From NCBI GenBank assembly GCA_002421005.1, contig DIJC01000011.1:1-50785 (forward strand): a stretch of 50,785 nucleotides of DNA. The letters run 5' to 3'. The notes below the pieces were generated by a model. That model was given only the letters and a program-made list of their open reading frames with translations, made no database searches and was not told the DNA's origin. Origin of the DNA: Enterobacteriaceae bacterium UBA5654 (GTDB lineage Bacteria > Pseudomonadota > Gammaproteobacteria > Enterobacterales > Enterobacteriaceae). Both the position numbers and the translations under genes were made by a program. Positions 34,260 through 41,650 of this stretch are shown here, piece by piece; position 1 is the first letter of the stretch; every line of letters begins with the position of its first letter.

Positions 34260-35150
34260 ATGACCGATGCCAAACAAACGCGGCAGGGTGTGCTGCTCGC
34301 GCTCGCCGCCTATTTTATCTGGGGGATCGCCCCGGCCTACTTCAAACTGATTTACTACGTTCCGGCCAATGAAATCCTGACCCATCGCGTTATCTGGTCA
34401 TTCTTTTTTATGCTGGCGCTTATCAGCGTCAGCCGCCAGTGGACGCAGGTCAAAAGACTGCTGGCGACGCCGAAAAAGATCCTCCTGCTCGCCCTCTCTG
34501 CGGTACTGATTGGCGGTAACTGGCTGCTGTTTATCTGGGCAGTAAATAACCATCACATGCTGGAAGCCAGCCTCGGCTACTTTATTAATCCGCTGGTGAA
34601 TATCGTGCTGGGGATGATTTTTCTCGGCGAGCGTTTCCGCCGGATGCAGTGGCTGGCGGTGGCGCTTGCCGCCTGCGGCGTGCTGGTACAGCTCTGGACT
34701 TTCGGTTCGCTGCCGGTGATCGCGCTGGGGCTGGCGTTCAGTTTTGCCTTCTACGGCCTGGTGCGTAAAAAAATCGCCGTCGATGCTCAGACCGGAATGC
34801 TGGTCGAAACCTTATGGTTGCTGCCGGTAGCGGCTATCTGGCTGTTTGGGATCGCTAATAGCGCGACCAGCCATATGGGGCAAAACCCGTGGTCGTTGAA
34901 TCTGCTGCTGATCGCTGCAGGCGTGGTAACGACCATTCCACTGCTGTGTTTTACCGGCGCGGCGACTCGCCTGCGCCTCTCCACGCTCGGCTTTTTCCAG
35001 TATATCGGCCCGACGCTGATGTTTCTGCTGGCGGTAGTGTTCTACGACGAGCACCCGGGTGCGGATAAAATGGTGACGTTTGCGTTTATCTGGGTGGCAC
35101 TGGCGGTGTTTGTGATGGATGCGCTGTATACGCAGCGGCGGAGAAAATAA
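34260..35150 (+). CDS. rarD: EamA-family transporter RarD
   Basis: RarD is a drug/metabolite-superfamily permease of ten membrane helices, long annotated as chloramphenicol-sensitive protein; its substrate in enteric bacteria is not established. The 296-residue length equals E. coli. It starts MTDAKQTRQGVLLALAAYFIWGIAPAYFKL and has the conserved WLLFIWAVNNHHMLEASLGYFINPL segment and LSTLGFFQYIGPTLMFLLAV in the second half. It converges on corA, sharing a terminator hairpin. In K-12, yigG and yigF lie between it and corA; here they are absent. Confidence 0.95.
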   Translation: MTDAKQTRQGVLLALAAYFIWGIAPAYFKLIYYVPANEILTHRVIWSFFFMLALISVSRQWTQVKRLLATPKKILLLALSAVLIGGNWLLFIWAVNNHHMLEASLGYFINPLVNIVLGMIFLGERFRRMQWLAVALAACGVLVQLWTFGSLPVIALGLAFSFAFYGLVRKKIAVDAQTGMLVETLWLLPVAAIWLFGIANSATSHMGQNPWSLNLLLIAAGVVTTIPLLCFTGAATRLRLSTLGFFQYIGPTLMFLLAVVFYDEHPGADKMVTFAFIWVALAVFVMDALYTQRRRK

Positions 35151-35160
35151 AAAAGAGATA

Positions 35161-35190
35161 ACGGGTAGCCTGATGATTCAGGTTACCCGT
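35161..35190 (-). terminator. Terminator shared by corA and rarD
   Basis: A 13-bp stem (35161-35173 with 35178-35190, one G-U pair, loop TGAT) separates the two stop codons. On the minus strand it is followed by a T-rich tract (TTATCTCTTTTTTATTTT), so it is a good terminator for corA. Rightward it lacks a clear T-run and would be weaker for rarD. Confidence 0.85.
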
Positions 35191-35198
35191 CAGGGTTA

Positions 35199-36149
35199 TT
35201 ACAGCCAGTTCTTACGCTTGAAGTACAGGTACGGCGCAAGCCCCGCGAGGATCATAAAGATAATTGCGCCGGGGTAACCAAAGCTCCACTTTAGCTCCGG
35301 CATAAACTCGAAGTTCATCCCATAGCTGGACGCCACCAGCGTCGGCGGCAGGAACACCACTGAAACCACCGAGAAGATCTTGATGATGCGGTTCTGTTCA
35401 ATATTGATAAAGCCCATCGCCGCCTGCATCAGGAAGTTAACCTTCTGGAACAGGGATTCGTTGTGCGGCAGCAGGGACTCGATATCGCGCAGGATCTCAC
35501 GCGCCTGCTCCAGTTGCCCGCCCGGTAAACGCGCTTTACGCACCAGGAAGTTCAACGCGCGCTGGGTATCCATCAGACACAGGCGAACTTTCCAGCCGAT
35601 ATCTTCCAGTTCCGCCAGCGTCGAGAGCGCTTCGTCGTACTCATCGCCCTGGTGCCCTTCCATAATCACCCGGCTTAGTTTTTCCAGGTCGCTGTAGATG
35701 TTTTCAATTTCATCCGCCAGCTGTTCGATTTTGGTTTCGAACAGGTCGAGCAACAGTTCAAAGGCGTTGCCGTCAACCATCAACTGACTGCGCGCACGCA
35801 TACGGTATAAACGAAACGCGGGCAGTTCGCGTTCACGCAGGGTAAACAGACGGCCTTCGCGGATCGTAAACGCGACGGTAGAGTTACCGGCGTGATCTTC
35901 CGCATCTTCGAAAAAGAAGAAAGAGTGAATATGCAGGCCGTCTTCATCTTCAAAAAAACGAGCCGATGCCTCGATGTCTTCCAGTTCGGGGCGGGTGGCC
36001 AGGTTCTGACCCAAATCCATTTGCACACGGTGTCGTTCTTCATCGTCCGGCTCGACTAAATCAACCCATACCGAGCTGGCAAGGTGATTGATTTCATCAG
36101 CCTCAAGGCGGATCAAACGATTATTTTCCAGTTGAAATGCGCTCAGCAT
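35199..36149 (-). CDS. corA: Magnesium/cobalt/nickel transporter CorA
   Basis: CorA is the main constitutive Mg2+ channel, a homopentamer in the inner membrane. The ATG at 36149 gives 316 residues beginning MLSAFQLENNRLIRLEADE, the enteric CorA start; the 16 codons open upstream are not conserved. A large cytoplasmic funnel domain covers about residues 1-265, the first membrane helix follows, and the selectivity motif GMN sits in the loop SYGMNFEFMPEL. A second helix and a short basic tail KRKNWL complete it. The leader upstream is long and structured, with a small ORF, suggesting post-initiation control. Confidence 0.97.
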   Translation of the reverse strand: MLSAFQLENNRLIRLEADEINHLASSVWVDLVEPDDEERHRVQMDLGQNLATRPELEDIEASARFFEDEDGLHIHSFFFFEDAEDHAGNSTVAFTIREGRLFTLRERELPAFRLYRMRARSQLMVDGNAFELLLDLFETKIEQLADEIENIYSDLEKLSRVIMEGHQGDEYDEALSTLAELEDIGWKVRLCLMDTQRALNFLVRKARLPGGQLEQAREILRDIESLLPHNESLFQKVNFLMQAAMGFINIEQNRIIKIFSVVSVVFLPPTLVASSYGMNFEFMPELKWSFGYPGAIIFMILAGLAPYLYFKRKNWL

Positions 36150-36272
36150 GACCGGGACTCCCAATGCAAAAATTATCGGACAGTTCGGTGGGCACACAGA
36201 AACAATTGGGTTTCAGACCATTAAACAGCCTGACTCAGCGCGACGGGAAAAAGAGAAAGTCGCTGACAACCG

Positions 36273-36304
36273 CTAAGGCTATCAGCAAAAGGGGATAGCC
36301 TTAG
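36273..36304 (-). promoter_or_regulatory. 11-bp hairpin in the corA leader
   Basis: CTAAGGCTATC (36273-36283) and GATAGCCTTAG (36294-36304) form a perfect stem with a ten-base loop, 124 bases upstream of corA. The arm nearer the promoter overlaps the stop codon of the short leader ORF, so a ribosome finishing that ORF would cover it. There is no T-run, so it is not an intrinsic terminator. In Salmonella the corA leader switches structure and controls Rho-dependent termination; this element is a good candidate for the same role. Confidence 0.7.
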
Positions 36305-36357
36305 GAGTTGATCCTGGATGACAGGATAATGAGCCAGTATGTACTGGGTGTGTCCAA
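36301..36357 (-). CDS. Putative 18-codon leader peptide ORF of corA
   Basis: A TTG start at 36357 has a strong Shine-Dalgarno, AAGAGGA, eight bases upstream and encodes MDTPSTYWLIILSSRINS. Its TAA stop lies within the 11-bp leader hairpin. The frame is open for a further 59 codons up to a GTG/ATG near 36534, but that part looks like untranslated sequence (many Cys, His and Val, weak ribosome-binding site). In Salmonella a leader ORF called corL couples translation to Rho-dependent termination of corA; a small E. coli gene near here (ysgD, from memory) may be the same. The symbol is left empty because I cannot check identity. Confidence 0.6.
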   Translation of the reverse strand: MDTPSTYWLIILSSRINS

Positions 36358-36563
36358 GGCGAATGTCCTCTTAGCGTGATCGTGCGCGCATGTTACGCCA
36401 GCTATCACGACGGCGTCAACCTGTACCGCAGCTCTTCTCCCGACGCATACATGCCAGCAAAAACTCCCTAAGCGGCTGCAATTTACTGGCTGATTTTCCC
36501 ACAGGGTTTCTGGCTTTTCATCCCCAGCCATCACTGCTCAATGTGAGTATTCTTGTCCATCAC

Positions 36564-36569
36564 ATTATA
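36564..36569 (-). promoter_or_regulatory. Putative corA -10 element
   Basis: A perfect TATAAT on the minus strand, in AT-rich DNA, would start a leader of roughly 400 bases before corA. The -35 region is poor. A nearer promoter cannot be excluded. Confidence 0.4.
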
Positions 36570-36755
36570 ACGTTTATTCATTTAGTAAATATTTCAAAAT
36601 CAACAAATCAGAATTCTGTATATATTATTGATTTAATTGTATTTTTTTCGATTTATTTTATTGCTAAATGTCAGGACAATCGCAAAACTAAAGAGGTCGC
36701 TGGTCAGATCATCGGCGTATTTATCTCCCTGAATAACAGCAAACAAGGAAGACAC
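36570..36755. other. AT-rich intergenic stretch upstream of the lipoprotein gene
   Basis: This stretch is far richer in A and T than the flanking genes, with runs such as TATATATTATTG and ATTTTTTTCG. No convincing gene is seen in it. It probably holds the promoter of the lipoprotein gene and part of the corA promoter region, and could be an H-NS target. Such DNA often marks horizontally acquired sequence. Confidence 0.5.
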
Positions 36756-37055
36756 ATGTACAAAGCCGCACTATTAACCCTTAGCGTCGCGCTGCTGGCC
36801 GGGTGCGCCGCAGGCGCGCCGGACACAATGAAGCTCCAGCAGGCAACAGCCACTAAGCTGGGGCTGGGCTCTACGGACGAAGTCACTCTCAGTAATATTC
36901 AGCAATCGAAACCCGATATCCTGGGCGGAAGCACGGTGACACTGGACGCCACGACGGCGAAAGGCAGGAAATTCAGTTGCTCGACACTAATGATGCCGAG
37001 CCTGAATCCGCTTGAAAAACCAACCTACACTTCATTCGATTGTGCAGCGAAATAA
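36756..37055 (+). CDS. Small lipoprotein of unknown function
   Basis: The 99-residue product begins MYKAALLTLSVALLAGCAAG, a lipoprotein signal peptide with lipobox LLAGC and acylated cysteine at residue 16. Alanine after the cysteine predicts sorting to the outer membrane. The mature part contains NIQQSKPDILGGSTVTLDATTAKGRKFSCSTLMM, a short beta-rich segment with two more cysteines that could form a disulfide. The ATG at 36756 follows AAGGAAG; an open frame further upstream runs through AT-rich non-coding-like sequence. I do not recognise the family. K-12 has no gene here between corA and uvrD that I recall, so it may be acquired. Confidence 0.75.
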   Translation: MYKAALLTLSVALLAGCAAGAPDTMKLQQATATKLGLGSTDEVTLSNIQQSKPDILGGSTVTLDATTAKGRKFSCSTLMMPSLNPLEKPTYTSFDCAAK

Positions 37056-37065
37056 GCATTTGCCA

Positions 37066-37090
37066 TCAACGCCACAGCCGGTGGCGTTGA
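37066..37090. terminator. Hairpin between the lipoprotein gene and uvrD
   Basis: A perfect 10-bp stem TCAACGCCAC / GTGGCGTTGA with a five-base loop lies between the two convergent stop codons. No T-run follows on either strand, so it may terminate weakly or only protect 3' ends. Confidence 0.55.
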
Positions 37091-37091
37091 G

Positions 37092-39254
37092 TTACACCGT
37101 CTCCAGCTTCGCGTAAGCCGCGACCAGCCATTTGATCCCCTGCCCCTGGAATGCCACCTGCAAGCGGCTGTGCTCGCCGCTGCCTTCGAGATTGACAATG
37201 GTGCCTTCACCAAACTTAGCGTGACGCACGCGCTGACCCAGCTTGTAACCGGTGTCATTTTCCGTGATGGGCGTGCCAAGCTGTTTATGGCTAACCGGGC
37301 GGCTGATGGTAGCGCGCAGGCGGACTTCCTCAACGCACTCTTCCGGCAGCTCGCCGATAAAGCGCGACGGGCGGTGATATACTTCTTTGCCGTACAGGCG
37401 TCGGGTTTCCGCGTAGGTTATGGTCAGTTTTTGCATCGCGCGGGTAACGCCGACGTAGGCCAGACGGCGTTCTTCTTCCAGTCGCCCGCCTTCGTCCAGC
37501 GACATCTGGCTGGGGAACATGCCCTCTTCCACGCCGACGATAAACACCTGCGGGAACTCCAGCCCTTTGGCGGAATGCAGGGTCATTAACTGTACCGCGT
37601 CCTGCCAGGTATCGGCCTGCCCCTCGCCCGCTTCAAGCGCGGCGTGGGAGAGAAACGCCTGGAGCGGCATGAGATCTTCGTCTTCGTCGTTGTAGCTAAA
37701 CTGGCGCGTTGCCGTCACCAGTTCCTCTAAGTTTTCGATACGCGTCTGGCCTTTCTCGCCCTTCTCCTGCTCATACATCGTCCGCAGGCCGGAGTCTTTG
37801 ATGACCCGGTCAGTCTGGACGTGCAGCGGCATATCTGACGTTTCCTGCGCCAGCGCGTCAATAAGCTCCAGAAAACGCTGTAGCGCGCTGGCGGCGCGTC
37901 CGGCCAGCGCCCGTTCCGCAAGCAGCTCACGACAGGCCTGCCACAGCGTAAGCTGACGTTCGCGTGAAGCCTGACGAATAACGTCCAGCGTGCGATCGCC
38001 AATGCCGCGCGTCGGGGTATTAACCACGCGCTCAAACGCCGCGTCGTCGTTGCGGTTAGCGATCAGGCGCAGATAGGAGAGCGCATCTTTGATTTCCTGG
38101 CGTTCGAAGAATCGCATACCGCCGTAAATGCGATACGGCATTCCGACCTGCAAGAGCGCCTCTTCCAGCACGCGCGACTGGGCGTTACTGCGGTAGAGAA
38201 TAGCGCAGTGCTCCAGCGCGCCGCCGCTCTCCTGCCAGGTTTTGATGCGGTTGACCACAAAGCGCGCTTCGTCGAGTTCATTAAACGCGCAGTAAAGGGA
38301 AATCGGCTCGCCTTCGCTGCCGTCGGTCCACAGCTTTTTCCCCAGACGCCCGTTATTGTTTTCAATCAGGGCGTTCGCCGCACTGAGGATATTGCTGGTG
38401 GAACGGTAGTTTTGCTCAAGGCGAATGGTCTGCGCGCCGGGAAAATCGTTCAGGAAGCGCTGGATATTTTCAACCTGCGCCCCGCGCCAGCCGTAGATCG
38501 ACTGGTCATCGTCACCGACGATCATCACTTTGCCGGTATCGCCCGCCAGCAGGCGGATCCACGCATACTGAATATTGTTGGTATCCTGAAATTCATCGAC
38601 CAGGATATTCGAAAAACGCTCACGATAATGTTGCAGGATATGCGGCTTGTTCAGCCACAGTTCGTGGGCGCGCAGCAGCAGCTCGGCGAAATCCACCAGC
38701 CCGGCACGATCGCAGGCTTCCTGATAGGCCTGATAGATTTTCTGCCAGGTCTGCTCCACCGGATTGCCGTAACTTTGAATATGATGCGGGCGCAGCCCTT
38801 CGTCTTTTTGACCGTTGATGTACCACATGCCCTGACGCGGCGGCCACTGCTTTTCATCGAGGTTCATCGCTTTAATCAGCCGCTTCAGCAGGCGGAGCTG
38901 ATCTTCACTGTCGAGGATTTGAAAATCCTGCGGTAGCCCGGCATCCAGATGATGCGCGCGCAGCAGACGGTGCGCCAGCCCATGGAAGGTGCCGACCCAC
39001 ATCCCGCCCTGCGAAGTGCCCATCAACTGGCCGATACGGTGACGCATCTCCGCCGCCGCTTTGTTGGTGAACGTCACCGCCATAATCGAGTACGGCGAGC
39101 AGTTTTCCACGCTCAGCAGCCAGGCGATGCGATGCACCAGTACGCGCGTCTTGCCGCTTCCCGCTCCCGCCAGCACCAGCATATTGCTGCGCGTCGCGGC
39201 TACGGCGTCGCGCTGTTTGTCATTAAGGCTGTCGAGAAGGTAAGAAACGTCCAT
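37092..39254 (-). CDS. uvrD: DNA helicase II UvrD
   Basis: UvrD is the superfamily 1 3'-5' helicase that removes the incised strand in nucleotide excision repair and unwinds DNA in mismatch repair. The ATG at 39254 gives 720 residues starting MDVSYLLDSLNDKQR, as in E. coli. Motifs in order: LAGAGSGKT (Walker A), AVTFTNKAAAEM, LVDEFQDTNNIQY (Walker B), VGDDDQSIYGWRGA, LEQNYRST, TLHSAKGLEF and AYVGVTRAM. The C-terminal tudor-like domain GQRVRHAKFGEGTIVNLEG binds RNA polymerase. A LexA box and a leader hairpin lie upstream, and the promoter is inside the 3' end of yigB. Confidence 0.98.
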   Translation of the reverse strand: MDVSYLLDSLNDKQRDAVAATRSNMLVLAGAGSGKTRVLVHRIAWLLSVENCSPYSIMAVTFTNKAAAEMRHRIGQLMGTSQGGMWVGTFHGLAHRLLRAHHLDAGLPQDFQILDSEDQLRLLKRLIKAMNLDEKQWPPRQGMWYINGQKDEGLRPHHIQSYGNPVEQTWQKIYQAYQEACDRAGLVDFAELLLRAHELWLNKPHILQHYRERFSNILVDEFQDTNNIQYAWIRLLAGDTGKVMIVGDDDQSIYGWRGAQVENIQRFLNDFPGAQTIRLEQNYRSTSNILSAANALIENNNGRLGKKLWTDGSEGEPISLYCAFNELDEARFVVNRIKTWQESGGALEHCAILYRSNAQSRVLEEALLQVGMPYRIYGGMRFFERQEIKDALSYLRLIANRNDDAAFERVVNTPTRGIGDRTLDVIRQASRERQLTLWQACRELLAERALAGRAASALQRFLELIDALAQETSDMPLHVQTDRVIKDSGLRTMYEQEKGEKGQTRIENLEELVTATRQFSYNDEDEDLMPLQAFLSHAALEAGEGQADTWQDAVQLMTLHSAKGLEFPQVFIVGVEEGMFPSQMSLDEGGRLEEERRLAYVGVTRAMQKLTITYAETRRLYGKEVYHRPSRFIGELPEECVEEVRLRATISRPVSHKQLGTPITENDTGYKLGQRVRHAKFGEGTIVNLEGSGEHSRLQVAFQGQGIKWLVAAYAKLETV

Positions 39255-39278
39255 TGGCACCGCCGGATAAGTGAGAAA

Positions 39279-39293
39279 GGCGGAAAATCCGCC
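39279..39293 (-). promoter_or_regulatory. Hairpin in the uvrD leader, possible attenuator
   Basis: GGCGGA / TCCGCC with a three-base loop lies between the LexA box and the uvrD start and is followed on the minus strand by TTTCTC. Attenuation in the leader has been reported for E. coli uvrD, and this short stem is the obvious candidate here. Confidence 0.65.
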
Positions 39294-39299
39294 AAAACC

Positions 39300-39315
39300 C
39301 TGGAATTTTATACAG
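39300..39315 (-). promoter_or_regulatory. LexA box of uvrD
   Basis: CTGTATAAAATTCCAG on the minus strand fits the SOS consensus CTGT-N8-ACAG with CTG and CAG ends intact. It begins about 12 bases after the -10 element, so LexA would overlap the start of transcription. Confidence 0.9.
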
Positions 39316-39326
39316 AACTACTGGTG

Positions 39327-39354
39327 ATTATATCAGCGTGGAGAGGGATGCCAA
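39327..39354 (-). promoter_or_regulatory. uvrD promoter
   Basis: On the minus strand TTGGCA (39349-39354) and TATAAT (39327-39332) are separated by 16 bases, a strong sigma-70 promoter. It lies at the very end of the yigB coding sequence, whose stop is at 39328. Confidence 0.85.
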
Positions 39355-40044
39355 CCGCGAAATTTCAATATGCGGTAACAGGCGGCTATCGGTGGTGCGC
39401 ATCAGATCGGCGTTTTCCGGCTTGATCCAGCAAGCCTGCATACCACAGCGGATCGCTCCGGCGACGTCAGTGGTTAAATCGTCCCCGACGTGAAGGATTT
39501 CACCCGGCGGCACGTTGAGACGCTGTGCCGCCAGATCGTACATATCGCTGAACGGCTTCGAGCGACCGTCCGGCCCGGCGCGCAGAACAAACTGGAAATA
39601 GTTGTTCAGGCCGAACAGTTCCGGTTGGGCATTACCGTTAGTGATCGCCACCAGCGGCCATTTTTCGGCAAGCCGCGCCAGCGTGTCGTGGGTTTCCTGT
39701 GGCACGTCAATCCGGCTGCGCCAGGTCGCAAAGTTGACCATTGCGGCCTGCGCACCTTCCGCCGCTTCTTCAGCGCTCAGTCCGGCATCCAGCATCGCCT
39801 GCTCGATGGCCCGCCGACGCCATTCGGTAACATCATGATAAATCTCTGGTTCTGCCTGACGCAACGCCTGGCGAAGACGCTGAAAATCGCTGTTTTCTAA
39901 CGCCACCAGCGACGGATGGTAGCTGCGCACGAACGCGAGCGCTTCCTGCTCAGTACGCAGGATCACCGGACGGTTATCGTAGAGGGTGTCGTCGAGGTCA
40001 AAAGTGAGGGCTGAGAGGGTCCCCAGCGGTCGGTAAAATCGCAT
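39328..40044 (-). CDS. yigB: 5-amino-6-(5-phosphoribitylamino)uracil phosphatase YigB
   Basis: YigB is a HAD phosphatase that in E. coli dephosphorylates the riboflavin precursor and other phosphates. The ATG at 40044 gives 238 residues, the E. coli length, starting MRFYRPLG; an ATG one codon earlier is possible. HAD motifs are FDLDDTLYDN (nucleophile), AITNGN, SKPFSDMY and HVGDDLTTDVAGA. Its start overlaps the xerC stop in a TGATG arrangement, so it is coupled to xerC at the end of the dapF-yigA-xerC chain. Confidence 0.95.
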   Translation of the reverse strand: MRFYRPLGTLSALTFDLDDTLYDNRPVILRTEQEALAFVRSYHPSLVALENSDFQRLRQALRQAEPEIYHDVTEWRRRAIEQAMLDAGLSAEEAAEGAQAAMVNFATWRSRIDVPQETHDTLARLAEKWPLVAITNGNAQPELFGLNNYFQFVLRAGPDGRSKPFSDMYDLAAQRLNVPPGEILHVGDDLTTDVAGAIRCGMQACWIKPENADLMRTTDSRLLPHIEISRLASLSTLI

Positions 40045-40946
40045 CATTTCCCCCGTTTCGCGCGTGGATGCGCCGCATCGTAGACGGACGCAAGGTGTTG
40101 AAAATCAAGATGGGTATAGATTTGGGTGGTCGACAAATTGGCATGGCCCAGCAGTTCCTGCACCCCGCGCAGATCGCCGCTCGACTCCAGCATGTGGGTG
40201 GCAAAAGAGTGGCGCAGTTTATGCGGATGCACATGGCTGTTCAGCCCCTGTTTAATGCCCCACTCGGCAAATCGTTTTTGCACGTTGCGCGCCGAGATAC
40301 GCTTGCCGAGCTTCGATAAAAACAGCGCGTCGTCATCGCCGCCAAACAGACCGCGCAAATCAAGCCAGTGCTCAATCCACTGCACCGCATTGCGACCGAT
40401 GGGCAGGCGACGTTCTTTGCTGCCCTTACCCATCACCCAGACTTCGCCGGTATCAAGATCCAGATGTTTACAATCCAGCCCGACCAGCTCAGAAAGACGC
40501 AGACCCGCGCCGTACATGACTTCCAGCATCGCCCGATCGCGCACCGCCAGCGGATCGTTAAGATCGATATCCAGCAGGCGATTCACATCGTCGACGTCGA
40601 TATTTTTCGGCAGATGGCGCGGTACCTTCGGGGTTGCAATACCTTTCGCCGGATTTGCCTTCAGTTCGCCCTGGCTAATCAGCCAGTCGAAAAAGCTGCG
40701 CAGCGCGGAAAGACGCAGCGCCAGGCTGGTCGGCCCAAGCCCGCTACGGCGGCTACGCACGGCAATATTACGCACCATTGCCGCGTCGCACTGCGGCCAG
40801 CTTTGTAGCCCGGCAGCTTCACCGAGGGCGATAATTGCGGCAAGCTGCCGCTGATAATTAAGGAGCGTAACCGGACTAAGCTGGCGCTCAACGCCGAGAT
40901 AGCGCAGAAAACGCGCTACCGCGCTGAACAGCGGGGAATCGCTCAT
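40044..40946 (-). CDS. xerC: Site-specific tyrosine recombinase XerC
   Basis: XerC acts with XerD at dif to resolve chromosome dimers and at plasmid cer-type sites. The 300-residue protein has the SAM-like core-binding domain at about 1-95 and the catalytic domain after it. The catalytic residues are visible: Arg in GAGLRLSEL, Lys in GKGSKERRLPIG, His and Arg in HPHKLRHSFATH, His in LLGHANLST and the nucleophilic Tyr in TQIYTHLDF. It overlaps yigA by four bases and yigB by one. Confidence 0.97.
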   Translation of the reverse strand: MSDSPLFSAVARFLRYLGVERQLSPVTLLNYQRQLAAIIALGEAAGLQSWPQCDAAMVRNIAVRSRRSGLGPTSLALRLSALRSFFDWLISQGELKANPAKGIATPKVPRHLPKNIDVDDVNRLLDIDLNDPLAVRDRAMLEVMYGAGLRLSELVGLDCKHLDLDTGEVWVMGKGSKERRLPIGRNAVQWIEHWLDLRGLFGGDDDALFLSKLGKRISARNVQKRFAEWGIKQGLNSHVHPHKLRHSFATHMLESSGDLRGVQELLGHANLSTTQIYTHLDFQHLASVYDAAHPRAKRGK

Positions 40947-41650
40947 ACGCGCTCAACCCAGCGTTCCAGCAGCGCGGGCAGCATTAGCGCCAGCTCCTGA
41001 AGCAGCTGTGTTCCCTGACCCGGCTCGTAGTGGTGGGGATCGCGGCTGCTGAAGATTAGCACGCCCAGATCGCCATCGCGCCCCAGCAATGAGAGCGCCA
41101 CCGAGCCGATCGCTTTGGCATCCGGCAGCATGACAAGCAGTTCCGGGCCGTTCAGCGAGCCGAGATAATGATGCTCCTGCCCCAGCCGCTGAATGCGCAG
41201 CGACTCAAACCCCTGGCGACTGAGCGCCAGGTGCGTAAACCGCGACGGCGCGCCAATGCGCCAGCGATCCGGGAACAGCCGCACCGTTGCGCCTGCCAGC
41301 CCCAGCTCGCGCGCCCAGCGGTGAAGGCGATTCAGCATCTCCTCCAGGCTGTCGGCGGCCGCAAGACGATTTTGTAACGTCAGCAGACGATGGAACAGAC
41401 CTTCGTTGGCGCTGGCCTGCTCCATCAGCAACGTCATGTCATCTTCCATCTGGTTGATGTAATTCCGCGCCCGGACCATATGCCATTCGACCAGCGAGAC
41501 GGCACCGCGCACCGGATGCGGAACCTGCATCTGCTCCACGATGCGGGCATTGCGAATGAAAAATTCAGGATTTTGCAGCAGATAGTCCACCACGATGCTG
41601 TCGTCCAGCACGGCCAGCGTATCCTGTTGCTCTTCCCCAACCTGTTTCAT
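40943..41650 (-). CDS. yigA: DUF484 family protein YigA
   Basis: YigA is a conserved 235-residue protein of unknown function, always near xerC in enteric bacteria. It belongs to the DUF484 family, which resembles GAF domains. An N-terminal helical part (FIRNARIVEQMQVPHPVRGAVSLVEWHMVRARNYINQ) precedes a GAF-like region with GSVALSLLGRDGDLGVLIFSSRDPHHYEPGQGTQLL. Its ATG overlaps the dapF stop by four bases and its stop overlaps the xerC start by four, so the three are translated as a coupled unit. The co-occurrence hints at a role with Xer recombination, but this is unproven. Confidence 0.93.
   Translation of the reverse strand: MKQVGEEQQDTLAVLDDSIVVDYLLQNPEFFIRNARIVEQMQVPHPVRGAVSLVEWHMVRARNYINQMEDDMTLLMEQASANEGLFHRLLTLQNRLAAADSLEEMLNRLHRWARELGLAGATVRLFPDRWRIGAPSRFTHLALSRQGFESLRIQRLGQEHHYLGSLNGPELLVMLPDAKAIGSVALSLLGRDGDLGVLIFSSRDPHHYEPGQGTQLLQELALMLPALLERWVERV

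Noticed and set aside
36358..36534. A 77-codon version of the corA leader ORF beginning at a GTG/ATG near 36534
   Set aside because: Its extra residues look random and the ribosome-binding site is weak, whereas the internal TTG has a strong one. It is kept only as an alternative in the feature entry.
36390..36755. A long in-frame extension upstream of the lipoprotein gene
   Set aside because: It would destroy the clear lipoprotein signal peptide and runs through AT-rich and corA-leader sequence; the ATG at 36756 has a good ribosome-binding site.
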